A stretch of 14,837 nt of DNA, from the NCBI GenBank assembly GCA_050014395.1, contig JBEKDK010000084.1:1-14837 (forward strand), read 5' to 3'. The notes under the pieces are model-generated. The model ran no database searches. It had not been told where the DNA came from and worked only from the letters and a program-made list of their open reading frames with translations. This DNA comes from DASPOJ01 sp050014395. Its GTDB lineage: Bacteria; Acidobacteriota; Terriglobia; Acidiferrales; UBA7541. Of the stretch, positions 1 to 8,184 are shown in pieces (the stretch's first letter is position 1; each line of letters begins with the position of its first letter). The position numbers and the translations under genes are program-made.

Positions 1-401
1 AAAAATCGCACACTGCGCGAAGAAATCGGCGCCTGATCGTTGCTGAAGAATGCCGCGGTGCGCGCGAGTGAAACGGCGAGCTCGTTCGTGTCCACAGCCA
101 CGCCGAAATTTCCCGCGGTGGTCGCAGGCGCCGAAGGTTTCCGATATACGGCCAGGACGCGGCCCGCACGATCGGAGACGACGATCACCATCGTATCCAC
201 GTTCGCCGCTTCCGCCGCGGCCACGACGAGCGATTGCACTTGGCTCGCCGAAAGATTCGGCGCGGAGGCGGGAGGCGTGAAAGGCATGGCGGAAGTGGAA
301 CCGGTCGCGCCGCCGCAGGCCGCGAGCGCAAGCGCGCCGCCCAACGCCAGCGCCAGCGCGGCGCGCCCTCCGTGCCAATCTTCGCGCAAAGTTTCGCTCA
401 C
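1..401 (-). CDS. Lipoprotein with GlcG/HbpS-like (DUF336) heme-binding domain, 3' end missing
   Basis: The gene runs off the left edge; 133 residues are visible. The GTG start at 401-399 has an AGGA Shine-Dalgarno five bases upstream (410-407). The first 30 residues form a lipoprotein signal: a short N-region with Arg, an Ala/Leu-rich core, and a lipobox ending LALAAC-G, so the mature protein should be lipidated and envelope-bound. From about residue 52 the sequence matches the start of GlcG/HbpS (DUF336) domains: a helix (SASQVQSLVVAAAEAA), a strand pattern VIVVSDRAGRVLAVYR, then NELAVSLARTAAFFSNDQAP. This fold binds heme or haem-derived ligands in HbpS and is a small accessory protein in glycolate (glcG) loci. 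Long lipidated versions are of unknown function. It is divergent from the barrel gene, with 189 nt between the starts. A role in heme handling for the neighbouring cytochromes is only a guess. Confidence 0.75.
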   Translation of the reverse strand, partial: MSETLREDWHGGRAALALALGGALALAACGGATGSTSAMPFTPPASAPNLSASQVQSLVVAAAEAANVDTMVIVVSDRAGRVLAVYRKPSAPATTAGNFGVAVDTNELAVSLARTAAFFSNDQAPISSRSVRF

Positions 402-590
402 CGTGGTCCTGCTTAGGTAACACATCGTCTGCGCGTGCTCAAGGAGTCCGATGGGAAGCGGCGCCAAAGAATGAATTGCGCCCGATGGCACGCGACCCGC
501 GGAATTTCGTTTCAACCGCGGCGGGATACAGGCAAAATGCCTGCTGCTAAAACGGCGCCGATTTGTGCCTTGGCGCCCGAGGCGAGCCGG
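402..590. other. Divergent intergenic region between lipoprotein and barrel genes
   Basis: This 189-nt stretch separates the two divergent starts and must carry both promoters. I see no pair of -35/-10 hexamers at 16-18 nt spacing that stands out on either strand. The reading frame of the barrel protein stays open upstream of 591, as far as a potential start at 435. The extension (many Arg, Cys, no hydrophobic segment) would bury the signal peptide, so I treat it as untranslated leader. A second in-frame ATG at 537 has only an AGG close to it. Confidence 0.5.
579..582 (+). promoter_or_regulatory. Ribosome binding site (GAGG) deciding the barrel-protein start at 591
   Basis: GAGG lies eight bases before ATG 591. 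The ATG opens directly into a classical signal peptide. This makes 591 a better start than the in-frame candidates at 435 and 537. Confidence 0.55.
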
Positions 591-2828
591 ATGCGCCGCT
601 CATCGGTGCGAATCAAAACCGCGCTTCTCGCAGCAGCGATGGCGTTGCCGCTCGCGGCAGCGGCTGCGCCGCGCCGCGCGCAACCGGCAGCAATTCTTCA
701 CGCCCAACAGACAGCGACGCCACAACGCGCGCGTACGTATCCTCGTTCACGGCAGAAGCCCGAAGTCGGGCCTGCGACGCAGCCGCAAATTTCCGCAGCC
801 GAGTTTGAGGCGCAACGCTTGCCGCGCCAGCCGGCGCCGCGCACGGCGGCGATCGAAGGCGAAGTGCGCGATGAAAGCGGGCGAGCCGTTGTCGGCGCGA
901 CGGTGCGATTCGATTCTTCCGCAGTGAGCAGCAGCGCCGACGGCGTTTTTCGCGTTCGCGATCTTGCGCCCGGCGCGTACACGCTCACGATCGAAAGCCC
1001 CGGCTACACGACGGAGGTGCGTGCGGACGTGACGCTCGGCGCCGGCGATGTTTTCATCATCGAGCTGACGCTGGCATCTTCTGAGTTGGCCGCCGCGCCG
1101 CGCTCGCGTCTGCCGCGCCAACCGGAGCTCGGCCCTCCGGCGCCGGCCATACTCGTTGCGATGATGGGCTCGTACCGCATGCTGCCGCGCCGCCCCGACA
1201 CCGATCCGAATTGGAGCGAGCCGCAGCCGCAACCGCTGCCGCCCGCACAGCAAGTTTTTGCCGAGACCGCGGATCGTTGGGACATTTCCATGCCGGACAC
1301 GCGCCGTTACGGCGACGGCGGTGAATATCCGTACACGAAATCGCATTGGTACGATCCATTCGATCGCAACAAACTGAAAGGCGATCAGCCGATCATCGGC
1401 CAACAAACATTTTTGAATTTGTCGGCGAAGAGCGAGACCTCTCTCGATGGCCGTTGCCTGCCCACACCGACCAACTTGAGTCCTGCGCGGCCCGGCAGTA
1501 GCGAATTTTTTGGGCGCTGCGATCAATTCGCGCTCGGCCAAACATTTCTTTTCACCGCGGATTTATTTCATGGCGACGCGGCGTTTCGCCCGGTGGATTG
1601 GCGGATTCGCGTGACGCCCGCGGTCAATGTGAACTATCTGAACGTGCAGGAACTCGGCGTGGTGAACGTCGATCCGCGCGCCGGCACCACGCGGCTCGAC
1701 GCGCACGCCAGTTTGCAGGAAGCGTTTGTTGAAGTGAAGCTGCACGATCTCGACTCCAACTACGATTTCGTTTCCGTGCGCGCCGGCATTCAGCATTTCC
1801 AGAGCGATTTCCTGGGATTCATTTTTGCGGACGATCAGCCCGGCGTGCGTTTCTTTGGCAATTTGCACTCGAATCGCTGGCAGTACAACGCTGCGTATTT
1901 CAATCTGCTCGAAAAAAACACCAGCAGCGACCTAAATACCTTCGATTCGCGCCACCAGCAAGTGATCGTCGCAAATTTGTACATGCAGGATTTCGGCCGC
2001 CCCGGATACACCACCGAATTCAGCGTTCACTACAACAAGGATGACGGCGATGTGCACTACGACGACAACGGATTTTTGGTGCGCCCCGCGGACATCGGCT
2101 CCGAGCGGCTGCACGGCGTGCGCGTCGCGTATCTGGGCTGGGCGGGCAGCGGCCATTTCGGACGATGGAATGTAAGCCACGCGTTTTACCAAGCGCTGGG
2201 CGAGGACACATTCAATCCGATCGCCGGCCGCGCCGTCACGATCGATGCGCAGATGGCGGCTCTAGAAATTTCTTGGGATCGCGATTGGATCCGCTTCCGC
2301 GCGTCCGCATTTTACGCTTCCGGCGATGCCAATCCGCGCGATGGCCGCGCGACGGGTTTTGACGCAATCGTCGATCAGCCGAATTTCGCCGGCGGCGATT
2401 TCAGCTTCTGGAATCGCGAAGGCATTCCGCTCACGGGAGCGAGCGTTTTTCTGACGACGCCGGGCAGCCTGCTTCCGGATTTGCGCTCGAATAAATTCGA
2501 GGGCCAGGCGAATTTCGTCAATCCCGGGATCTTCCTGGCCAATGGCGGCGCCGATTTCGATCTGACGCCGAAACTGAAGGGCGTGGTGAACGTGAATTTC
2601 CTGCGCTTTGAAGATACCGCGCCGCTGGAGCTGGTGCTGTTTCAAACGCCGATTCGCAATACGATCGGTGAAGATTACAGCGTGGGCGTGATTTATCGCC
2701 CGCCGCTGACGGAAAACATTGTCGTCACCGGTGGCGCCGCGGCGCTCGATCCGGGCGCCGGATTTCGCGATATTTATACGGGGCACACACTTTTTTCTTT
2801 GTTTGGCAATGTTCGCGTTCAATTCTAA
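591..2828 (+). CDS. Outer-membrane beta-barrel protein with N-terminal carboxypeptidase-regulatory-like domain, no plug
   Basis: 745 residues from ATG 591. Residues 1-26 are a signal peptide (basic start, Leu/Ala core, AAAAA-P). Residues 27-85 are Pro/Arg/Gln-rich linker. Residues 87-162 form a carboxypeptidase-regulatory-like beta-sandwich (IEGEVRDESGRAVVGATV, SADGVFRVRDLAPGAYTLTI, SPGYT). A second Pro-rich linker spans about 163-222. The rest (about 265-745) alternates aromatic and polar residues, as in transmembrane beta-strands, and ends in VRVQF with the terminal Phe typical of outer-membrane proteins. No TonB box or plug domain (PF07715) is visible, so it is not a standard TonB-dependent receptor despite the shared N-terminal domain. 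Cys289 and Cys310 could form a disulfide in one loop. The coding end overlaps the multiheme cytochrome start by 20 nt, implying co-transcription and perhaps translational coupling. A role as the porin of a porin-cytochrome conduit is inferred from this context, not from recognisable MtrB homology. Confidence 0.8.
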   Translation: MRRSSVRIKTALLAAAMALPLAAAAAPRRAQPAAILHAQQTATPQRARTYPRSRQKPEVGPATQPQISAAEFEAQRLPRQPAPRTAAIEGEVRDESGRAVVGATVRFDSSAVSSSADGVFRVRDLAPGAYTLTIESPGYTTEVRADVTLGAGDVFIIELTLASSELAAAPRSRLPRQPELGPPAPAILVAMMGSYRMLPRRPDTDPNWSEPQPQPLPPAQQVFAETADRWDISMPDTRRYGDGGEYPYTKSHWYDPFDRNKLKGDQPIIGQQTFLNLSAKSETSLDGRCLPTPTNLSPARPGSSEFFGRCDQFALGQTFLFTADLFHGDAAFRPVDWRIRVTPAVNVNYLNVQELGVVNVDPRAGTTRLDAHASLQEAFVEVKLHDLDSNYDFVSVRAGIQHFQSDFLGFIFADDQPGVRFFGNLHSNRWQYNAAYFNLLEKNTSSDLNTFDSRHQQVIVANLYMQDFGRPGYTTEFSVHYNKDDGDVHYDDNGFLVRPADIGSERLHGVRVAYLGWAGSGHFGRWNVSHAFYQALGEDTFNPIAGRAVTIDAQMAALEISWDRDWIRFRASAFYASGDANPRDGRATGFDAIVDQPNFAGGDFSFWNREGIPLTGASVFLTTPGSLLPDLRSNKFEGQANFVNPGIFLANGGADFDLTPKLKGVVNVNFLRFEDTAPLELVLFQTPIRNTIGEDYSVGVIYRPPLTENIVVTGGAAALDPGAGFRDIYTGHTLFSLFGNVRVQF

Positions 2829-5800
2829 TTCGGTTTCGCGATTGACAAACGGCAGCGCCATCGGTCGGCTGCGGCGAGCGGCCCCGGCCGCGGCGCTGGC
2901 GGCCACGCTCGCGTTCGCCGTCGCCGGCGCATACGTTGCAAGTGCGAGCGGACGGCAAGGCGACGCCGCGCCACAATCGCAGTTGCTGCAGCAAACCGAA
3001 GACGATGTCGCGCGCAAAAGCGCCGGCTGCATCTCCTGCCACACCCAAACCGACGAGCCAACAATGCACGCGACGCGAACTGTGCGCCTGGGCTGCACGG
3101 ATTGCCACGGTGGCCGCGCGGATTTGCCGGTCCCCGCCGCCGCGCAGCCCGGTTCCGTCGCGTACGAACAGGCCAAGCGCGCCGCGCACATTCTGCCGCG
3201 CGATCCGGCGATGGCCGATCGCTCCGCCGAGCCCGTGCGCGCATATGCCGCGTGGCTGCGCGAAAGCGCCGATTACGTTCGCTTCGTCAATCCTGGTGAT
3301 TTGCGCGTCGCTGCGCAAACATGCGGGCAAGCCGGGTGCCACGCTTCGGTGGTGCGCAACGTCGCGACGAGCATGATGACCACCGGCGGAATTCTGTGGG
3401 GCACGGCGCTTTACAACAATGGCGGCTATCCTCATAAGGACACGCGCTTCGGCGAAAGTTACAGCGCTGGCGGCACGCCGCAAACCGTGCGCACGATTCC
3501 CGCGCCCACGCCGGAAGAAACGCGCCAGAAGGGAATTTTGCCGGAGGTGACGCCGCTGGAGCGCTGGGAAGTTTCGCAGCCGGGCAACGTGCTGCGCGTC
3601 TTCGAGCGCGGCGGCGAAGCGAAAAGCGAAATCGGCGTGCCCTCGCCGGAGGAAGAACCCGGCAAGCCCGACGATAAGCTGAGCAGCCGCGGATTCGGCA
3701 CCGAGCTGCGCACCGATCCCGTTTTTCTCGGTCTGCAAAAAACGCGCTTGCTCGATCCGCTGCTTTCGCTGCCGGGCACCAACGATCAGCCCGGAGATTA
3801 TCGCGCCAGCGGTTGCACGGCGTGCCACGTGATTTACGCCAACGATCGCTCGGCGGAACATTCGGCGCAATACGCGCAGTTCGGCAACCAAGGTTTCAGC
3901 GCGTCAAACGATCCCACGATTCCGCGCGACGAATCGGGCCATCCGATCCGCCACGTTTTCACGCGTTCGATTCCATCGAGCCAATGCATGGTGTGCCACA
4001 TTCATCCGGGCACGAATATGGTCGCCACATACTTCGGCTACACGTGGTGGGACAACGAATCCGATGGGCGGGCGATGTGTCCCGCCGCGCAGCACAATCC
4101 CACCGATCAGCAGCGCTACGACGTCGCCGTGCGCAATCCCGAAGGCGCCGCCGCGCGCGGCTTGTGGGGCGACGTGAACTTTTTGTCGCAAACCGGCAGC
4201 GCGGAATTCAACGCCAAGCTGCAGCAAACGCAATTCGCCGATTTTCATAGCCACGGCTGGCTGTTCCGCGCGGTTTACGCGCGCGATCGCCAGGGCCGCT
4301 TGCTGGACGCGAGCGGCGCCGTTGTGCCGTTCGACGATCCGCTGAAATTCAGCAAGGCCGTGCACCTCGAGGACATTCATCTCGAAAAAGGAATGCAGTG
4401 CGTCGATTGCCATTTCGAGCAGGACGCGCACGGCACGGGCGCGCTGTACGGTGAGCCGCGCGCCGCGATCGAGCTCGATTGCGTCGATTGCCACGGCACG
4501 ATTTCCGCTCGCGCGTCGCTGGTCACGTCGGGCCCGGCCGCACCTCCGGGCGGCACGCATCTCGAGGGCTTGCGCACGCCGTGGGGCCAGCGGCGATTTG
4601 AGTGGCGCGATGGCCGGCTCTTTCAGCGCTCGATGATGGAGCCGCATCAGGAATGGGAAATCGTGCAAACGTTCGATTCGATCACGCCGGGCAACGCGCA
4701 CTACAACGAAAAATCGCGCCTGGCGAAAACGCTGCGCACGGACGGCGTCACGTGGGGCGATGTGCCGCGCGACGCCTCGATGCTCGCGCACGCCAATAGC
4801 CGCATGGCCTGCTACACGTGCCACACGTCGTGGACGCCGAATTGTTTCGGCTGCCATTTACAGATGACCGCGAATCAGCGCCGCCCGATGCTGCACAACG
4901 AAGGCCTGATGACGCGCAATTGGACTTCGTACAATTTTCAAGTGTTGCGTGACGATGGTTACATGCTCGGCGTCGATGGCACCGTCACCGGGCATCGCAT
5001 TGCTCCCGCGCGGTCGTCGTGCGCCGTGCTGGTCAGCTCGCAGAATGCGAATCGCGAATGGCTGTATTACACGCAGCAAACAATTTCCGCGCCGGGGTTT
5101 AGCGGCGAAGCGTTCTCCACCTTCGTGCCGCACACCGTGCGCGCGCGCGAAACGAAAACTTGCACCGATTGCCACGTTTCCGCCGCCGGCGATAACAACG
5201 CCTGGATGGCGATGCTCCTGCTGCAAGGCACAAATTTTGTGAATTACATGGGCCGCTACGTTTATGTGGCCGATGGCGCGCGCGGATTTTCCGCCGTCGT
5301 CACGGCCGAGCACGATGAGCCCGAAGCCGTCTTCGGCAGCGATCTTCAGCGCATGGCGTATCCGGACGATTATCGCGAGCACGTCGCGCGCGGCGGACGA
5401 TTGACCACGGCGTTCGGCCACGCGGGCAACGTGCTCGATCTTCAGTTACGCGGCGAATATCTTTACGCCGCGATGGGCGCCGGCGGCTTCCGCATCTACG
5501 ATGTGGCAAACGTGGATAACAAAGGTTTTTCCGAGCGCATGGTCACCGCGCCGGTTTCTCCGCTCGGCCAGCGCCTCTATGTGAAGACGAAGTACGCCAC
5601 GGCGATCGCCACGCCCACCACGCTCGGCGTCGATCCGCTGCGCGCGCAGCACCCGGAAAACGAAGAGCAGAAGATTCATTTAATGTACGGATTTCTTTAC
5701 GTCACCGATCGCGAAGAGGGTTTGATCGTGGTCGGAAATCCGAAGCCGGAAGCGAAAAGCCCTGTCGGCGTCGGTACGCTGCTCAACGGCAATCCCGAGG

Positions 5801-6681
5801 ACAATTTCATCGGCCGCGCAGCGACGTTCAATCCCGGCGGCATTCTGCACGGCGCGCGCCGCATCACAATCGCCGGAACTTATGCCTACATTTTGTGCGA
5901 TCGCGGCTTGGTGGTGGTGGATCTCGACAATCCTCTCGAGCCGCGCGTCACGGCAGAGATCGGCGCGCCTGCGCTCGTCGATCCGCAAGGCGTCGCCGTG
6001 GAATTTCGCTACGCATTCGTCGCCGATCGCGAAGGATTAAAGGTGCTCGATGCGACGGACCTCGCGCATCCCCGCATTGTGCCGGGCGCTGCAGTGCCGT
6101 TGGACGATGCTCGGAACGTCACCGTCTCGCGCACCTACGCGTACGTGCCGGCCGGCCGCCACGGCATCGTGATTGTGGACGTCACGCGCCCCGAGCATCC
6201 ACAGCTTGCGCAGACTTTCACGGCGGATGGCGCGATCAACGATGCGCGCGATGTGAAAATCGGCGCGGTGGCTGGCGGAGTTTTCGCCTACGTGGCCGAC
6301 GGCGCAAACGGTTTGCGCATTCTGCAAGTGCTTTCGCCGGAGGATTCGCCGGATTCTTACGGATTTTCGCCGCCGCTGCGGCCCAAGTTGATTGCAACGT
6401 ATCGCACGCCCGGTGCGGCGCTGGCAGTTTCGCGTGGCATCGATCGAGATCGCGCCGTGGATGAAAGTGGCAATCAGCTCGCCGTCTTCGGTCGCCGCGG
6501 CGCGCGCCCATTGAATCGCGAAGAAGCGGAGGGCCTCTATCTGCGCGGCGGCCAGCTTTTCACCGTTACGGATGCGCCGCCGAGCCAGCCGCTGGCGTTC
6601 GGCGCGGCCGCAACTGCGGGCACATCGGCGCGAGCCGCGCTCGATAATTGGCTCGATCGGTTGCGCGCGCTTGTGCGTTAG
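2809..6681 (+). CDS. Decaheme cytochrome c fused to a C-terminal LVIVD-type beta-propeller
   Basis: 1290 residues. Residues 22-48 (LRRAAP, Ala-rich core, YVASA-S) are a Sec signal peptide without a lipobox, so the protein is exported. Nine CXXCH heme sites start at C74, C96, C336, C393, C531, C558, C668, C679 and C785; a tenth, CX4CH, starts at C172. Two long heme-poor stretches (about 178-335, 400-530) break the heme domain. From about 815 to 1175 there are seven repeats of the form (Y/F)-x-Y-V-x-D-x-x-x-G-L-x-V-x-D (near 817, 884, 962, 1025, 1068, 1110, 1159), matching LVIVD repeats and predicting a seven-bladed propeller. The start is uncertain: ATG 2809 lies inside the barrel gene and lacks a clear Shine-Dalgarno, so coupled translation is likely; in-frame TTG codons at 2719 and 2842 are alternatives. 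It probably moves electrons in the periplasm or at the cell surface, with the propeller as a docking or catalytic module. Neither substrate nor final location can be read from sequence. Confidence 0.88.
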   Translation: MFAFNSNSVSRLTNGSAIGRLRRAAPAAALAATLAFAVAGAYVASASGRQGDAAPQSQLLQQTEDDVARKSAGCISCHTQTDEPTMHATRTVRLGCTDCHGGRADLPVPAAAQPGSVAYEQAKRAAHILPRDPAMADRSAEPVRAYAAWLRESADYVRFVNPGDLRVAAQTCGQAGCHASVVRNVATSMMTTGGILWGTALYNNGGYPHKDTRFGESYSAGGTPQTVRTIPAPTPEETRQKGILPEVTPLERWEVSQPGNVLRVFERGGEAKSEIGVPSPEEEPGKPDDKLSSRGFGTELRTDPVFLGLQKTRLLDPLLSLPGTNDQPGDYRASGCTACHVIYANDRSAEHSAQYAQFGNQGFSASNDPTIPRDESGHPIRHVFTRSIPSSQCMVCHIHPGTNMVATYFGYTWWDNESDGRAMCPAAQHNPTDQQRYDVAVRNPEGAAARGLWGDVNFLSQTGSAEFNAKLQQTQFADFHSHGWLFRAVYARDRQGRLLDASGAVVPFDDPLKFSKAVHLEDIHLEKGMQCVDCHFEQDAHGTGALYGEPRAAIELDCVDCHGTISARASLVTSGPAAPPGGTHLEGLRTPWGQRRFEWRDGRLFQRSMMEPHQEWEIVQTFDSITPGNAHYNEKSRLAKTLRTDGVTWGDVPRDASMLAHANSRMACYTCHTSWTPNCFGCHLQMTANQRRPMLHNEGLMTRNWTSYNFQVLRDDGYMLGVDGTVTGHRIAPARSSCAVLVSSQNANREWLYYTQQTISAPGFSGEAFSTFVPHTVRARETKTCTDCHVSAAGDNNAWMAMLLLQGTNFVNYMGRYVYVADGARGFSAVVTAEHDEPEAVFGSDLQRMAYPDDYREHVARGGRLTTAFGHAGNVLDLQLRGEYLYAAMGAGGFRIYDVANVDNKGFSERMVTAPVSPLGQRLYVKTKYATAIATPTTLGVDPLRAQHPENEEQKIHLMYGFLYVTDREEGLIVVGNPKPEAKSPVGVGTLLNGNPEDNFIGRAATFNPGGILHGARRITIAGTYAYILCDRGLVVVDLDNPLEPRVTAEIGAPALVDPQGVAVEFRYAFVADREGLKVLDATDLAHPRIVPGAAVPLDDARNVTVSRTYAYVPAGRHGIVIVDVTRPEHPQLAQTFTADGAINDARDVKIGAVAGGVFAYVADGANGLRILQVLSPEDSPDSYGFSPPLRPKLIATYRTPGAALAVSRGIDRDRAVDESGNQLAVFGRRGARPLNREEAEGLYLRGGQLFTVTDAPPSQPLAFGAAATAGTSARAALDNWLDRLRALVR

Positions 6682-6706
6682 CTAGCTATCCCAATTTTCT
6701 TCATCA

Positions 6707-8173
6707 TTACAAGTTGGCGTTAACGCGTGTCGCCGATGCAGTTGGCACGCGAGCCAAGCTCGACGACAGATCCTCAATCGACGTGTGCCCCGGCGTGAAT
6801 CTTCGCTGCGAGGGATCGTGGTAGGTGTGGCATTCAAAGCAACGCGCTTCTGCGGCCTGCGGACCTTCGTGGTGGCATTGCCGGCACGTCGCAATCCCCG
6901 GCACAAGGATCTCCGAGCTTTGCTGGCTGGTGCGCGCCGCCGCGTGGCAGCTTTCGCAGCTCACCAATTGGTGCTGCGTGTGATCGAATTTTGCGAGCCG
7001 GAAAAAGCGCCGCGTCAAATTTGATGGCGCAACACTTGGCATATCGGCGGCCAGTGACGCGGGCGTCGTCATCGCCGGGTCCGGCGGCGCGGCGCTCACC
7101 TGCGCTTGCCCCGCCGCGCAATTTAGCGTGTGGCATTCCTTGCAAGTCTTGCGCCACAGAAGGTCTTCGGCCTCGGCAGTGTGTTCGGCCACCCATTCCG
7201 GCGGCGTCAGCAGTCGGTAATCGGCCGGTACCGGCCGCCGCGGCAGATCCCGATTCGGCTGTCGCAGTTCGCGCAGCTCCGCGGGATGCGCGGCGATGTA
7301 AATCTGAAATTTCGCGATGACGAAAGTGTGAATGCGTTCCGGCGTGTCGTGTGGCACCTGATCGCTGAAGCGTTTGTCGAATTGCAGGGTGTGGCACCCG
7401 GCGCAGGTCGCGGCGTACGTCGCCGGCCCCATCAGCGCATTCGGCGAATTTGTTGCGAATTGGCTTTCATTGGTTCCGCTCGGCGTGCTTGCATGGCTCG
7501 CCGCCTCGCCCGCATTCGCGCCATTCGTGCCGAACCGCCACGAGTCGGCATCGTTCGCCACATGATGGCAATCGTCACAGACGAGTTGCACCGCGCCGCT
7601 CGGCCCCGTCAGATGCGCCTGCATGTGCAGCGCGTGATTGAATCGAATCGTCGTCGGATCGGGCGCAGCGGATCGCAGCACTGCAAACTCGGGATGATCG
7701 TGAGAGAAACTCTCGATGTGCGTTGCGTAATGCGCAAGCCCGCCGCGCGTTGCCAAATTCGCGTGGCACTGTGTACAGTTCGCGTCGCTCACTTCGGCCA
7801 AGCGAATCGCGCCGCGATGATCGGCGTGGCACGCGGCGCACGGTGGTGTGAACGTCTGCGACGCGTGGTGTATCGGCCCATCGTGGCAATCAAGGCAAGC
7901 GTGATCGGAAACCTTGCGGCTGAAGAATATTCCCGGAACCGAAACATGGCACGCGCTGCAGCGATTTGAAAACACCGCATGCGCCGCCGAAAGTTTTCCC
8001 GCGGAGTACACGCCGTCATTGCGTCGCGCCGCGTGCCAGCCGATCCACACGAGGGCCAGCGCCACAGCCGCGAGCGTCAGCCACGATCGCCATCGCCGCA
8101 GCCAGTCTGGCTTGCGGAAATAATTCAGGTCAATCCGCTGCGCCAGCTTCTTTGTTGTGCGCGTGCGCGGCAA
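6707..8173 (-). CDS. Membrane-anchored periplasmic decaheme cytochrome c
   Basis: 488 residues from TTG 8173, chosen because AGGAG (8184-8180) sits six bases upstream. Residues 21-30 are basic/aromatic and 31-47 are one hydrophobic helix. With no cleavage site evident, this looks like an N-in signal anchor placing the rest in the periplasm, as in NapC/CymA-type donors, although this protein is far longer. Ten CXXCH sites start at C72, C93, C112, C133, C199, C257, C344, C406, C430 and C445, with many extra His for bis-His ligation. The first four and last three hemes are closely spaced, as in cytochrome c3/c7-like modules; the middle (about 205-340) is looser. It is the last gene of the four-gene operon, directly after the cytochrome b gene, and is its likely electron partner. 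The stop is a tandem TAA-TGA. Only 25 nt separate it from the convergent decaheme-propeller gene. Confidence 0.88.
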   Translation of the reverse strand: MPRTRTTKKLAQRIDLNYFRKPDWLRRWRSWLTLAAVALALVWIGWHAARRNDGVYSAGKLSAAHAVFSNRCSACHVSVPGIFFSRKVSDHACLDCHDGPIHHASQTFTPPCAACHADHRGAIRLAEVSDANCTQCHANLATRGGLAHYATHIESFSHDHPEFAVLRSAAPDPTTIRFNHALHMQAHLTGPSGAVQLVCDDCHHVANDADSWRFGTNGANAGEAASHASTPSGTNESQFATNSPNALMGPATYAATCAGCHTLQFDKRFSDQVPHDTPERIHTFVIAKFQIYIAAHPAELRELRQPNRDLPRRPVPADYRLLTPPEWVAEHTAEAEDLLWRKTCKECHTLNCAAGQAQVSAAPPDPAMTTPASLAADMPSVAPSNLTRRFFRLAKFDHTQHQLVSCESCHAAARTSQQSSEILVPGIATCRQCHHEGPQAAEARCFECHTYHDPSQRRFTPGHTSIEDLSSSLARVPTASATRVNANL

Positions 8174-8179
8174 CGGCTT

Positions 8180-8184
8180 CTCCT
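8180..8184 (-). promoter_or_regulatory. Ribosome binding site (AGGAG) overlapping the cytochrome b stop codon
   Basis: AGGAG begins inside the TAG stop (8185-8183) of the cytochrome b gene and lies six bases before TTG 8173. It fixes the unusual TTG start of the decaheme gene and suggests coupled translation of the two membrane components. Confidence 0.75.

Noticed and set aside
40..420. Plus-strand open frame opposite the lipoprotein gene.
   Set aside because: The minus strand gives a proper signal peptide with lipobox and a recognisable DUF336 domain; the plus frame is Ala/Ser/Pro-rich without a domain.
402..470. Possible minus-strand promoter TTGAGC-16-TTACCT for the lipoprotein gene.
   Set aside because: The -10 matches consensus at only two of six positions.
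591..2828. Annotation of the barrel as a TonB-dependent receptor.
   Set aside because: The regulatory-like domain is shared, but no TonB box or plug domain is found and the length is below that of the usual acidobacterial receptors of about 1000 residues.
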